From Brachyhypopomus gauderio (Eukaryota; Chordata; Actinopteri; Gymnotiformes; Hypopomidae), in NCBI RefSeq assembly GCF_052324685.1, contig NC_135223.1:22633369-22697368 (forward strand): a DNA stretch of 64,000 nt. Direction: 5' to 3'. The stretch's first letter is position 1. Every line of letters starts with the position of its first letter. Of this stretch, positions 1 through 17,883 are shown one piece after another. Below the pieces are notes generated by a model, which saw only the letters and a list, made by a program, of their open reading frames with translations, was not told the DNA's origin and made no database searches. The position numbers and the translations under genes are program-made.

Positions 1-596
1 TTCTTCAATTTGAAGGAACGGTTCATCCTCAGTAATGTTTTTTCACCGAAACGCAAAATACGACAAAACATGTTTTCTCCCAAGAAGATGAAAATATCTC
101 TTCTCAGAGTAAGAAGGCTAGACTATCCTTTGATCATCTAGAAATGGGTGCCATTTGTAAGACGCCGACTGGCAGTAAATGGGGAGAGAACAGAAGCGTC
201 GAGGATATTAGGTGGCAGCTGAGAGAAGCGTGGCGGCATGTTTGCGCTAAGATGATAAGCGAGAGTCATTGTTTCTGTGGAGCCTCTTTAGATCAAGAGA
301 GAGAAGCACACCCCGGAGTGAAGTTTAAGGCCCAATAAATCGAGAGAACTGACAGGAATGGGGAGCATCAGCACTCCCCTGGCAGCTGGAGCCGTTTTCG
401 TTAGCTGAGAGGTCTTCAGTACCAATAAATGATTTACAGCCTGACATAATAATGTGATGTTACCTGCATCCACACAGAGCTGCATCCCGAATAGCTCTGT
501 GTACTTTGAATCAATTATCAGTTCTTAATTCATTTTATCCTTACAGTGCCTAAGAGGGCTGTCATTTCTAAACACTGTCATCAATCAAAAAGGTTA

Positions 597-660
597 TTTC
601 TCTCTCGCTCTCTCTCTCTCATCCTCTGTCTCTCTCTGCCTCTTTCTCCTTCTCTCAATC
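597..660. repeat. CT-rich simple repeat
   Basis: Pyrimidine-rich low-complexity tract made mostly of CTCTCT and CTTTCT. Long arginine/glutamate-rich frames on the opposite strand here are artefacts of this composition. Confidence 0.8.
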
Positions 661-1039
661 TCACCCTTTCACTTTTTTTTCTGTGGGGAGCTGAAATAGT
701 AATGTCATGTTCACCTAGCCCAGTGTCGGAGGAAGTTTGATCAGAGGGCTTCAACAGCGGCTTCTCATCAGTCATATCTACACGCTGAGATGAAGGCACT
801 AGCTTGGCCGCCCTTGACCCGTGTTCAATGACAGAATGTCCTCTTTGCTGCTTACATGGTCATCCACAGGAGTTTTAAAAAGGAAGCCGCGTGATGTTGC
901 CGAGGTGTCTCACCACTCTGAACAACATCACGTCTCAGTCGTTCGGACATCACATTTATAAATCCACAAAACCACACGTTTCGACCCAGCCCACCTCAAA
1001 CAGAGAGATGAATATGATGTTAGGGTGTCAATTCTGGCA

Positions 1040-1233
1040 GGACGAGCCGCCCCCTCTCAGCACCGTGGGAGCGAGCCCAGCTCCTGCCGAGCGAGGACAG
1101 GATGCTGAAGAGCGGAGAGTGCGAGGTCCGACCGCCGGGAGCCGTAGCGAGCCGGGCCAGGCCGGACACCCGCCAGCCCGCCGATCCTCTGCCATCTGGC
1201 CGCAGCCGTGCTGCATGTGTACGGCTGGCACTG
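1040..1233. promoter_or_regulatory. CpG-rich island with a possible first-exon donor
   Basis: Dense CG dinucleotides and high GC over about 190 bp, in a flank that is otherwise strongly AT-rich. On the + strand the island ends in a good donor, CTG|GTGAGC, after position 1233. A promoter with a noncoding first exon is a reasonable reading, for example a distal zc3h12a promoter or the promoter of a neighbouring gene. Frames of 60-130 codons occur on both strands but show no recognisable domain. The promoter role is inferred from base composition only. Confidence 0.4.
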
Positions 1234-2108
1234 GTGAGCTGGAGGAAACACTCATGCTGTGCACTGGCAGAATACACACAGGTGGTGCAAAGTAAGACAC
1301 CCTAACATACGCTCACAGTTCAGTACAGCACTGCTCTATCTATTGTGGGCTATTGAAACACTGGATTCATGTTAATTCCATTGATCAGATGTGTGTTTTT
1401 GTGTTGGGTAATGCCCATATAATTAGATGACTATATAAAATGTATCATTTTAAGTAAAGACCAACACCAATATGTTCCTGCATTACTATTGCAGTCAATG
1501 CTATTATGCCTTAATCATCTAAAACCCAATTCTTATTTTATAAAAATTTTTTTACCTGAGAAGTAAGATAATTTGCCATGACTGGCTAAATAGTCTACAC
1601 TCTTTTGATTAAATGCTCAGATTTATACAAATTGGCAGCACCGAGTGTGCTATTACTGACCCTAAGAAAATTGTAAATTACAGTTTACTGTTGAAAGATG
1701 AATAACAAAACAGTTATTTCAAACCATTCATTCCAAGCCTGAACTTGTCACTTTGATTCCCTTAACTGTGAGATTGGCATACTTTATGACAAGGCTTTGT
1801 GCAATGATCCATTCTCAGACTGTTCCCATCCCTGTATGCAGTTGAAGGAGTGTGCCAGCTTCAGGTGAAACAACAGAAATCCCTAATCCTAACACTGCGA
1901 AGTCTTGGCTCGCTCACAATGATCTCCTAAGACAGAGAGCGTGAATCTCTATGCTGCCTACAACTCAGCAAATCAGCCACTGTACTCTGGCTCTGTGATG
2001 AGCAGCACAGAGTGTGGGTGGTTTAGCCAGTTTTACTCCACTTGTCTGATATCAACTGTAATGAACACCTTGGAGTGGTGCCAGCCTAGGCCACTGTCAT
2101 ACAGAAAG

Positions 2109-2153
2109 GGTGTGTGTGTGTGGGTGTGTGTGTGTGTGTGTGTGCGTGTGTGT
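2109..2153. repeat. (TG)n microsatellite
   Basis: Interrupted TG dinucleotide run of about 45 bp. Confidence 0.9.
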
Positions 2154-5100
2154 GGCCACCCATGTGCTTAAGGAAGATAATCTAGGCAAGCCACTACAGC
2201 TTCTGGTCCACGTGGACAGATTTGATTAATTGTAACTCAGGCAGCAGTGCTCCCTGCCCCGTGCACATGCCGTGCCACATGCCAGCTGTGTCTTAGACAA
2301 CAACTGTAAGGTATACACTTGGCCCAGGATACACACACAGAGTGAAGGCAACGCAGGGGCAGAGTGATGGCAATGTGTGTATCAGTGTTTGTGTGGATGC
2401 ATGTGTATACAGTTTCTTTTCCATTTAATCTAGTTTGAATTTCACTTGTTATTTATATTTTTATTGACTGCATGCTTTTTCCCCTGCTTATGAATTACCT
2501 TGGAATATAAAATGTGTAAAATGTATAAAATGTGGTACCATCACAGGTGAGGAACATGCAGGAATAGAAAGAAACGTGTGGCTAGAAGTGAAGTCTATAA
2601 TGACACAAACAAAAATTTAACTGAGCATAAAAGTGAACTAATTTTAACAAGAGGACGGCGGTGTAGCAACAAAGACCAGCAATGGTGATGGAAATTTAAA
2701 GGGCTTTAAAAGGATGATAATAACATAGCTCACGCCATTCATTACACGTCTCATTACTGAAGTGCTCTGTCTTTGCCCTTGATCTCTCCTTTGTACTGTA
2801 CTCACTATTTGAAAGATAAGGTGGCATAATTGTGATGTGTTTTCTGTGCCTACTGTTTCTAAGATAAGATGGCATAATAATAGGCAATGAAGAGTTACAG
2901 TATAGGTGTGGAATGTCCAGTATCTCCTTTCGTGCTATAAAGTAAATATGCCGCACTGTAACAACATGAAATGAATAATTAATCTGAAAACATTAAAAAC
3001 ACAATACATGTTATGTAGGGGAATCCATCTGTTCTAAATATAGCCTCAGTCTCAACACGGTCAAACTTGAAATGTCACATTGATTTTCTTCCCGTTCAAA
3101 TGTGGACTATTTTATTTTTTATCCACCCAAGTCAAAAAATCATTTTTAAAATTCACCAAACACAATATGTTGCTAAACACATGTTATCACAGATTAAAGT
3201 GCAAAAGAGCTGAGAAGATAACTGTACATTTAAAAACAGACTCATTTTGGTGGAATGATGGCATTCACCAACAGGTGGTGTCAGAAATGTCAGAATTCAT
3301 TACTGTCACGTCCTTTTAGTGCAGTGCCAGTGATATTGTACTTTACCCACAAAACTAGTCAAAAGGGCAAGTGCAATATCTAAGTCTATATTTATTCTTT
3401 TTGAAATGGAGAGAGGAACTATTCTGTAAAATGGCTGAGCAGTAGAAGAATGGCTGTGGATTGTGAGGAAATAAATGGGAAATGACCAAGATTAATGTAG
3501 GCAACGTTTTCATTGAAAGTTATGTCAACATTTATTTGAATCATGTTGTAGTACAAAGAACAGACCTGATCTCTTCTAAATTTAAACTGCAGCTAAATTG
3601 GAAATCATGAATCACTCTGACAGTGGCAGCCAAAGACCAATAGCTTCAGCTAAATGGCTTTCATTCTTTCTTGCTTCCAGTGTTTTTTTTTATCACATGA
3701 AAATTAATTTTTGTGATACTTATGCAACCTTGACTACAAACAACATTTTATTAATGTGTCAAGCAAGGACATTACTGATCAAAAATTGTCTTTTATAAAA
3801 CATATATCATATTCAGCAGTTGAGGTTCAATAGATTTATGGCAAGACAAGTCACAAAGAACGTGTGCTAAGGAAGTAATGGTTTCTACATGTCCTGTTGA
3901 CCTTTAGATGGGTTACCATGGTAGCTTAACAGGGGAGGGGGATTTTGGGGAGTGGATTTTACTGAACGAACTCATCTCTGTTTGCTTTAGCTCATTGCCC
4001 AGCCATGATATGAGTTCAGGAGACACCTGAGACCACCAACACTAGACCTCAGAGGAGGTAGTGGGTTGACAACCTCCATTGATTAGTTTCTCCAGCATCC
4101 GGAACTTCTCAGTACACGCCATTAACCTGGGACCTCGAGAGCAGTGTACATTAGTAACCTCACACATATTCACATCTGCACAACACAACTCACACAACTA
4201 CAGCAATTACTGAGTACACGCTGATCCCAGTGGACCCACTCAATAGCAACAAATGGACACATTGATTAGTCTAACCTACCAAACAGCTTCAGGTTTTAAT
4301 AGGTTGGATACATGCCATATTCATATAGTGTTAAACCTTTAAATTCAACATAACTGTCGCTGAGTGTATTTTGTGAGACATAGAACGAATTAAAAAACGA
4401 ATTAATTTAGAATTAATGCTTACAAAGACCATTTGTAATGTCTCAGACAAGAATTGCTGAATGTCATGTCTTCCACCACAGAGGACTACACCACCCACAC
4501 TGGTACTAGGAGGCTCAATCGATCATCATCACCTGAATTCTTACACCTGACTCTAATTTCAGTGTGTGTATTTATACGCTGCGATGCTTCACTGACTTGT
4601 CGAAGTATTGCCAGCTTTCCTAAATCTGCATCCCGAGCGTTTATTCTTGTCTTGTTACACCATGAACTTACCTGGATTGTTTTTTTGGATATTGGCTGAA
4701 TCCGAAATGCCATACTCAATGCGGTGTGTTCTGCTCGGCCGTTAAAGCAGTGTGTTCTTTCAGTAAGTGACTGGGCACTTTTCATAACCTCGGATATACT
4801 ACCTGTTATCTCATACTGCTTTGGAGGTCTGAATAGGACGGAAGTGTGGCATTTGGGACGGAGCCATTATCTCTGACCCTCTGGTTTGTCTGCCTTGTCT
4901 TGCCTCCTCTCGTGTGCTCTAATCTTGGACTGCCTCTATGTTGTGGATTCTGGATTATCCTCTTACTTTTTTCATTACCATTATCTGCAAGTGTCTGCGA
5001 CTCTCACACAATGTCACACTCAAATGCATCAGTGCAACTGGAATTTTTAACATTACAGAAATTGTACGATAAGCAAACATATTGGAATATATCAACATAT

Positions 5101-5209
5101 ATAGTTTATATATATCGGAATGTCGTTCGTACTTCATGTGGTCAGATGGTTACAAGGAGACAGAAAGGTAGTTAGGACTGAGGGGCCCTACCAGAAGGTG
5201 AAATAATTT

Positions 5210-5536
5210 ATGTTGAGGGCAGCCACAAGCACCTTGGAATCCCACAGGCAAATGGGAATCATGACTACAGTCAAGTACCTACAAAACATGAGGCAAATCC
5301 AGAGAAGTCAGCTGAACACCTATCCTCTACCAGCCATCACCTTACCTGCTGTCATTTTTACCTGGCCAAACACTGAGATGGAAGCCACTGACATCAGGAC
5401 AAGGGAACTCCTCACGATGCATGGTGGGTTTCATCCCAAATCCAGCACTCCGAGACTGTACACTAAGCAGAAGGCAGGGAGCCATGCATTAGTGAACATC
5501 AGAGCCACTATGCAGGAAGAAACATTAAAGATTTAG
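5210..5536 (+). mobile_element. LINE reverse-transcriptase C-terminal fossil
   Basis: A continuous 108-codon frame resembles the end of the polymerase ORF of fish non-LTR retrotransposons. It has a tryptophan/glutamate stretch, then a block of the form D-x-x-T-R-E-L-L-T-M-H-G-G-x-H-P-K-S, then R-L-Y-x-x-x-K-A-G-S. This matches the usual 'DRKTRKLLTMHGALHPKADVDRLY' type region in outline. No endonuclease or catalytic reverse-transcriptase motifs are visible nearby, so it is a truncated, inactive fragment. The family is assigned by recognition only and the subfamily is not determined. Confidence 0.55.
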
Positions 5537-7264
5537 GAGTGTGCCAGGAAGATGGCCCCAAGATAGCATAGTATATAAAAACATCTGGGCTGAGTACAGG
5601 CTAGAGGTTTGTGAAAGTTTGTGAACCACCCATACATGGTCATTGTTTTCTAAAAGAATTTTAAATAATCTTATGAAATGAACATCCAAATCTCAATTTG
5701 TAAAGCAAACCTTCCATATATGGGGAACACAGAAAAAAAGACATATATTTATTATTTATTCAACAAAAGTTATTTCTCTTTCTAAAAACTGAAACTATGC
5801 TAAGTGCTAGCTGTGGGTTAGGGTCAGCCACTTCCTTTTGCAGCCATTACTTTTTTCCCCCAGATTAAAGTGGCATCTACAAGCAAAACTCAGTATTTAG
5901 TCTGCCCTCCCTTAGCACTACATACATCTTGTACTCTTTTTGGTTTTTGGGGACAGTGCTGAAGTTTTCTGAAGCGATCATTTGGTAACATTCAGTTTCC
6001 ATTCCATTTAGGTTTAAGAGAGGCAAGTTCCTGCTATTGCTCAAGTGTAAGGAAAGGTCACACTATACCTGCCGCAGTAGCTTTTTATTATACTGCATTC
6101 ATATGACCTGTATTTTCTGGTTGTATTCTAATAAAGAGAATGAATGGATAATAAAATGTATAAAAAAGTTGAAATAATTATATATGATCATTATACCAGA
6201 TCATTATGCACTGTATATATAGAGAGTGCATATGCCGTCGTGTCAATGTCAATGCACTCAGATAAATAAAACAAAACCTCAGAAGAGGAAGCATGCGCTA
6301 TGTTTGACTTTTAACTTCACAATGAGGTGTCAGGTAACGCAGGTAAATCCCAGCCTACACCTGCGTGCAGGCGAACAGGTTGGGCATGAAACATTTCTTA
6401 ACCAGGAAGCGGATAAGAAGGAATTACAAACGGAGGAATAGTGTCCTCCCATTCTTTTTTTTTTTTTCTTTTTTTTTACATAAAGCCGACTTTGTTCGGG
6501 ATTGTGATTGCATATGTTTTATGCGATCCACCAAGAAACAGACTGAAAATGGTGGGTCCGTCTGTTAAACGGCAAGGTAGGGTTTATGTTTTTATTCTTA
6601 CTTTCGGACTCTGTAATGCCCGTATCTCTAGCGCAAAGCGTTTTTAGCTGCACTTGTATGTGTTTGGACATGTTACTTTACTGTATTCATACTTGGTCAG
6701 TTTACTAGTCAGCCTTATATTACGCTAACCCACAGGGGATTAGTCAGCTACTATTTTAGTTTTGGGTTTTTATTTTGTTTTTTAGTAATAGTACGTGGTT
6801 GTTATCTACATCCGCCTTTAGTCACAGGCCACTAAAGCAGCGGTTGGTGAACCTACAGTCAGTAAACCTGCTTACCTACAGTAGTTTTGGACTTACAATT
6901 TGGGCGAATATTCATTGTCATTTTCTATTAAACAATATGCCATGACGTTTTTTTTTTACTGGTTTAACGCATTACTTGACTTGCTGTGGCTAAGACATAT
7001 AATCTAATTACCTTTAATTTAAAAAGAAAAACATACACTCACAATCCAGACTTCATTTTAGAGTGTTGCTTGCACAGTATAATTATCATGAAAAATATGT
7101 TTAGTTTTCCTAGTGTTGGCTTTTCTCTATTATAATGACATTATGGTGTTCATCTTATGTCCTACATTTTCTTGACCAGCACAGACGTTGATGAGATGTG
7201 GCAGTATACAGTATTGCTGAAGTCTTGATGTACCAGTGCACCCAACACGCCATCACACTACAGA

Positions 7265-11904
<4,640 letters not shown>

Positions 11905-12758
11905 TTGTGGTAAATGGTATTTAGTTGAGACAATACATTACTCCATGTACTATGGAGGCTAAAAGGATACTTTGATATGGACACAGCAGCCGTTTACTGC
12001 TGTAAGAATTAGCTCAAATGCAAATGTTCTCTGACTCTTAATCCTGGCAAATTATTGTTTTTATGCTGATGTTGTTTTTATTTGAAATCAGAAGCCCCTC
12101 TCTGGCTCAGTGTCACATCACATAGTAAATGTGAAAACTTTGTATGACAATGAAGTCAAGTTGAATAGTCTTGTATAGTCTCTTTAACAACCTGGTTTAG
12201 CAGTTGTAATATTGTTAAAAGCTTTTTGTTGATGCATATTGCATCTTTTAATATTTCTTATTTTGTTAGACTGAGTGTGCCTAACAATGTTCGATATATG
12301 TGTTACTACTGATGATTATATCAATGACGAAATTGAGCCCAATTCTGTTAGCATGCCTTTACAATGTTGCATCAAATTATATATTTATTTGTATGTACCA
12401 GTATTTGATTGGCCCCCTAATATAAACTTATTATGCTCTCAGGAGTCAATCTAGATTCCCTTTTACACCTGTGGTCAGCGACACCTCGGCTCATTACGAT
12501 TTGGTGTACTTAATAATAATACTACATTTTATTTAGAATGCATTTTTCTATTATGAGGTTAATGATGACTTATGATTATTATATTAGTACATGGCTCCAA
12601 AAGTCTAAAAATGAATACGCTCAAATAATATTCTTATAACCCAGTGTATAAAAGCACTTTATTGGATCTTTGATTGTAAACTACGAAAATTTGTCCTTAT
12701 GTTGGCTCTAGATTTTTCTTAAAATGGTAACTTTGGGAAATCATTTACATTGCACCTT

Positions 12759-12760
<2 letters not shown>

Positions 12761-12818
<58 letters not shown>
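12761..12818. repeat. (TG)n microsatellite
   Basis: Uninterrupted GT dinucleotide run of about 58 bp, downstream of zc3h12a. Confidence 0.97.
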
Positions 12819-12819
<1 letters not shown>

Positions 12820-14105
12820 CTGTGGTTTTAGCATCATGATTGAGATTAATGTGATCAATGGAGAAGAGTTCTCAGTTATGCAGTCCCAATTTGTTTTCTT
12901 TATTCATAAAAAAAAAACTTTAAAAGGAAATGCTGAATATGCTGAGTTTCTAATGACAAATTATACAATATACAAATGAATGATAACATGTCTTTCAGAA
13001 AGAAAAACAGCAGTATCACGCGCATGTTTAGTGCCCTTGGCCCGCTTGGTCAGAACCTGTTGGGCTATTACGCTATGATGTTTCTAAAAGCCTGTGATGC
13101 AGATGTCTAAATCTCCGCTTACTAATGTCACCTCACCCTACATGCACAAAATTATAGTTGCCGATTCATGTTTGCATGCGTGAGCACATGCAGAAAAAAA
13201 TTTATTACATATCACAATATAGTAAACCAGTTTTGTGTTCTAACAACGCAGACGATGTAAATCATGTGTGACTGGGTCAAGACAGATGTGCTATTCTCTG
13301 TACTGTATGCAAATGCTGTACTTTACCCTTCAGGGTGGATGAGCTCATGCACAGACTTGCGCAGAATACTTTTTCCAGTGAGAGACATTTTTGTCAAAGT
13401 GCTTCACTTCTTAGCATAGAGAAGAAATTCTGACCGTTTTGTGGTTGTCACGAAGGCTGAGGGCAGAGTCCATTACACGGTCTCCAGCCCAGGTGATCAA
13501 ACACGTGCCCCAACCAACAGACCAAACAGCCAACTTTCTGACCTAGCAGCCAGAGCACCATTTTCACCTTCCTGAGTGACAGTGTCCATCATACCCAATA
13601 GCTTCACAGTACCATCCCACTTCTGACACCGTTGGTGATCAAACCGTACCCCGGTCTTGTTCCCAGGTCCTCCAGGTGGTAAAGCCATGCCCGGCCATCA
13701 GACCAAAGACACACCATCACACCACACTCTCCTTCATGAGGTGGTCGTCTCAGTCATGGTGGCAACATCAAGAAAAGAAAAGGGTTCAGAACTCAAATCA
13801 AACTTGAAAGCACCTGCAGTTTGAAGATGGTTTAGATGTTTGAGATGCATTGTTTAGAGGCACCTAATTATATTCATCCTCCTTCATTCTGAAATGACAC
13901 AGGAGGCAGTTAAAAGGAAATTTGCTGGTGGGGGGGAAATTGTGTGTCCAAGGAGGAAGTTTACATAGGTTTAAGTTGTCTGCTTCCAGTGAAAGGCATG
14001 CTCAGATAAATGTAAAAGCATCTGTATGTAAATCACCCTCCCACAATTTGTTTGCCTCATACTTCCTCACAGTAGCCCTTCTTTCCCAGGGCAGGTGGTA
14101 CGATT

Positions 14106-14144
14106 ACACGCACACGCACACGCACACGTACACGCACACGAGCA
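14106..14144. repeat. (ACGCAC)n-like simple repeat
   Basis: Short interrupted run of CA and CG dinucleotides with an approximate 6-bp period. Confidence 0.75.
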
Positions 14145-14464
14145 CATGCTTAACAACAGTTCTCATGGCCACACCACAGAAAGTGAACGCTGACATGAAC
14201 CACTTGTCATGTCAGATTTTGTTGTTGTTTGTTTGTTTGTTTGTGGTGTTGTTTACATTGTAGTAAATATTTTCTGGTTTTAAATAAGTATTTGGGTTAA
14301 GAATGTGTCTGACATAACTGAAATAATTCCCATATTTATAATGCTCCTGACCATGAATCAGATAATGGTGAAGGATATGACGTCAGTCAAAACTAACTTG
14401 GTAGTAGAATCTTCATTTTGGAATTAAATATACTTTAAATGTGAAAAAGAAGCTGTTGTTAACA

Positions 14465-17400
14465 CTACACGGTTGTCTTCTGCTCAGTAGCAGGACACTG
14501 TTTTGTAACAAGTAGTGCTTGTGCACAGCAGGTTTTCAAGCACAAGTGAAGCTGTATTATGCTGTCAGTGGGGACTGTACTCAAAGTGATTTTTACTTTA
14601 CAGCTTGGCTGAACTGCATCTGAAAAAAACAGAAACATGCTAGAACAAGTCTAAATGTTCTCATGTAGCTTTGTATAATTCACTCCAAAAAATACAATAC
14701 ACCAATGCAAATAAAAACCAAAAATAAGATGTCTAGGAGTTTCACATGAAATTGCTAAAAAGTTTTATTGTTCTTCATCAAACAAAGTCCTATTTTTGTA
14801 GGCCATGGTAAACCTTTACAGACTATGCTATACAGCTCACATTTCTGCAAACCCTAGCATTTCAACACCGGACAGATAAACACCCCCTGGAGGACTGAGA
14901 ATTCAAAATATTTCTTGGTGCATTTTTCAACTTACCAACCAAAGGCAGTTCCAGTAAGTTAGGGCCAGTGTCTGCAGGTTGCATAGTAACACCCTTGTGC
15001 CTCCATGAGTCATAAAGCCAGTTCCCAGACCAGCACAGCTTGCTGAAGGCTGCAAATACACTGTATCCAGGCATGCTAAGGAGAGAGAGAGTAATTGAGA
15101 CAGAGGTATATTTCCTTATAACCTTTGAATTTTATGTCATAATAAACTACACTGAGAGAAATCTTGTTATTGTCATTCTCTGTCTGAGGTTTCGTGCTCA
15201 GAACTATTAAAGTAGCTCCAAAGTTCAGCCTGGTTGCTGTTCATTCTTAGCCAGCTCCAACTCCAGCTCCAGCTCCATGATCCAGTTCCATGATCCGGCT
15301 CCATGATCCGGCTCCATGATCCAGCTCCATGATCCACCTCCATGATCCACCTCCATGATCCAGGTCTGTGTTCCACCTCCATGATCCGGCTCCGTGTTCC
15401 ACCTCCATGATCCAACTCCATGATCCGGCTCCATGATCCAGGTCCATGATCCAGCTCCATGATCCAGCTCCATGATCCAGCTCCATGTTCCACCTCCATG
15501 ATCCAACTCCATGATCCAGCTCCGTGTTCCACCTCCATGATCCAGCTCCATGATCCAGCTCTAGTTCTGAGTTTCAGCTCCAGCTCTGAGCTCCAGCTTC
15601 AGCTCCTGGTCCATGATCCAGCTCAGGTGGACATCAGGGAAGCCCTGCAGCTGGCCCTGACAACATCTCTTCCTCATGCTGCCTCAGCCTGAGGGCAGGA
15701 GGCCCTGCGGCCTTTGGCCAATCCACAGGTCCACTAGAGAATGTGGCACAAAGACCCTGTGGGGACCAGTCCATTTCTCCATGACACACACCCATAAGTG
15801 AACACATCACAGTAGAGAGAAAGAGAAAAGTATGAGAAAAAATCTGCTGTAACAGAAGATGAACTCTAAGATATGTCTGTTAGTTTGGGGAAGACAGACA
15901 TAAGTGTTCATGTATGTAATGCTGACAGACATGACACAGGTGTATCTGGAGTCAGCAGCAGGAAGGGAGACATGTTTGAGTAAACATCATTTTTTTAGTA
16001 ATCTCATATCCTGCATCTGGGTTGGAGAATTTGGCTCAGGCCACCTGATAGACACCAGGAAACAAATATAAGTCAAGTGCTTCCTTCTAAGCTTATAGGG
16101 ACAAGTAGCTGTTATATAAAACCTACCAGGCAAATGCAATGGAAAAACCGGATGGTGGTTGATATACTGGAACCATCAGGTTCCTTTTCACCTTTTCCGT
16201 GTCTTTGCAGAAATCCCCTGACCTAACCGCAATCTCAGAGTGCAGCTATAAAGGACATTTATATGATAATATCTCATAGTTTTGCAAGTCTATTATGACT
16301 GCATAATCAGTAATGTTGGCTCTGTAAAAAAAAGGCATAGCAGTTGTATGACATCATCAGACAGCTTGTCCAGAACATGATCTCTTAGAACATGTCTCTG
16401 CAATTACATGAACCATATTTCCCATGATGCACTCTGACTGGTGATCTGAACCTTGTCTATCTATGCCAGGGGTGTCCAAAGTCCGGCTCCTGGGCCAATT
16501 GCGGTCTAAATAAATGAGTCTATTTGGATTTAATGATAATGTTTCACAAGACCAGGCTGAATGGTCCAGGCCCCGACGCATTTTCACCTCACCTGCAAAA
16601 AGTTTGGACAGTCCTGATTCTGCTTTCAGAAGTCTCCTCTGTGGGCTGTTGCTGTGCTCATGGTGATTAGTTTTCTCCTGCTGCTGCTGCTTCTCTGATT
16701 CTACATTCATTATTCTTTTGTAGCAGAAACAGTAAGAGGCCCAAGATACATTGCAGCGTCATGAGATCTGTTTGACAAGAGCATTTGAAGTAAAAGTAGT
16801 CTGAGGTGAGGCTGTCCTGCCACCTGTTGGACAGGTACAACACTGTTATGGCTCATGCTATTCTAACTATAAAATGCTGCATTTTTTTTTACAAAAGACA
16901 TCAGTCCAGAAGTACAGGATAATCACACATTCACAGCATTGACTTCTATTATGTTAAATACTGCATGGAACAACAATGTTTAACTCTGAAAGTAAAACAA
17001 CACTTTTACCAACAACAGTCACTAAGAATGCCATTTATAGTCACAAATATATATGTTGGATTCATGAGATATCCATGGTGTTGGTTTTATGGTATAGTAT
17101 GAGCTCTTGTCCATGAGATAGTAAGTCACAAGACTTTGTGTGGTTCATTTCACACAAGTAATAAATGCCAATTAATAAAATAACAGAAAGACAAAATGAC
17201 AATTAGAATTATTGGATAAATAATAAACAACAAAATAGGCTCTACTTACCTAGAAACCTCAAAGTGCACAGCAACCCAAAGAGCTCCTGACACAGGACAC
17301 GCAACCATTTTGAACCATTTTACTTGCTCATAGTTGCCAGTTGGCTGTACTGTGTACAAAAACAGAGGTGTTATGGTTACCACATTAACAACTAAACTTG

Positions 17401-17802
17401 CAACAGCTTGTTTAATATTACTGTAAAGGAATCATTTCAGTGAGGAGAAAATGATACGTGAATTTACAATTATCCCCACAAGCATGCACGCCTTCTATTT
17501 GCAACATTTCTGAGTATCTCTTCGTTCAAGCATGCAAATACCATGACACACTGAATGAGGATTCACTGTGATGTATGTAGTGTTGTAAGCTGTTTAGTAT
17601 TGCTACAGATAATAACATTCTTCAGAACAAATAACATTCTTCATTAGGCCTATAACCACTCACTGGTGTATGTGAGCTAACCTGTTACTATAAAGGAGGT
17701 TGCTACTAATGAGGCAAGCATGACAGTAACAGTAAAGCCTGTGTAGTCTGTAAAGTCATATATGAAACCCTGCTTCTCTGGAAACTGTGTGTATATTTAT
17801 AA

Positions 17803-17883
<81 letters not shown>

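Larger units (their letters stand above)
1..7264. other. Upstream intergenic region, no convincing coding exon
   Basis: About 7.2 kb lie before the first recognised coding exon (zc3h12a). Open frames here are short, AT-rich and without splice-site support. Recognisable content is a pyrimidine-rich CT tract (about 597-660), a CpG-rich island (about 1040-1233), a TG microsatellite (about 2109-2153) and a LINE-derived fragment (5210-5536). Noncoding 5' exons of zc3h12a are expected here, because its first coding exon has an acceptor-like site (AG at 7178-7179) upstream of the start codon. A CAAG|GTAGGG donor at about 6575 is one possible partner. Confidence 0.6.
11905..14464. other. zc3h12a 3'UTR and convergent intergenic region
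   Basis: AT-rich sequence after the zc3h12a stop; the first several hundred bases probably form its 3'UTR. A pure TG microsatellite lies at 12761-12818 and an interrupted CA/CG simple repeat at about 14106-14144. The stretch ends where the last exon of the minus-strand gene begins, so the two genes are tail-to-tail. An open frame on the minus strand at 13497-13688 has no splice support or recognisable domain. Confidence 0.55.

Noticed and set aside
1020-1305. Frames on both strands through the CpG island
   Set aside because: High GC removes stop codons on both strands; no domain is recognisable and the frames conflict.
5590-6060. Segment resembling the end of a DNA transposon (GTTTGTGAACCACCC)
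   Set aside because: Only short resemblance; no inverted partner or transposase could be followed.
13497-13688. Minus-strand 63-codon frame downstream of zc3h12a
   Set aside because: GC-richer than its flanks, but with no start context, splice partner or recognisable domain.
15173-15551. Three overlapping minus-strand frames of 79-121 codons
   Set aside because: They are products of the 12-bp minisatellite, whose unit length keeps frames open.
16357-16710. Minus-strand 117-codon frame
   Set aside because: Glutamine/basic-rich with a GGGGTGTCCAAA repeat-like segment; it lies within an intron of the minus-strand gene and has no splice support.
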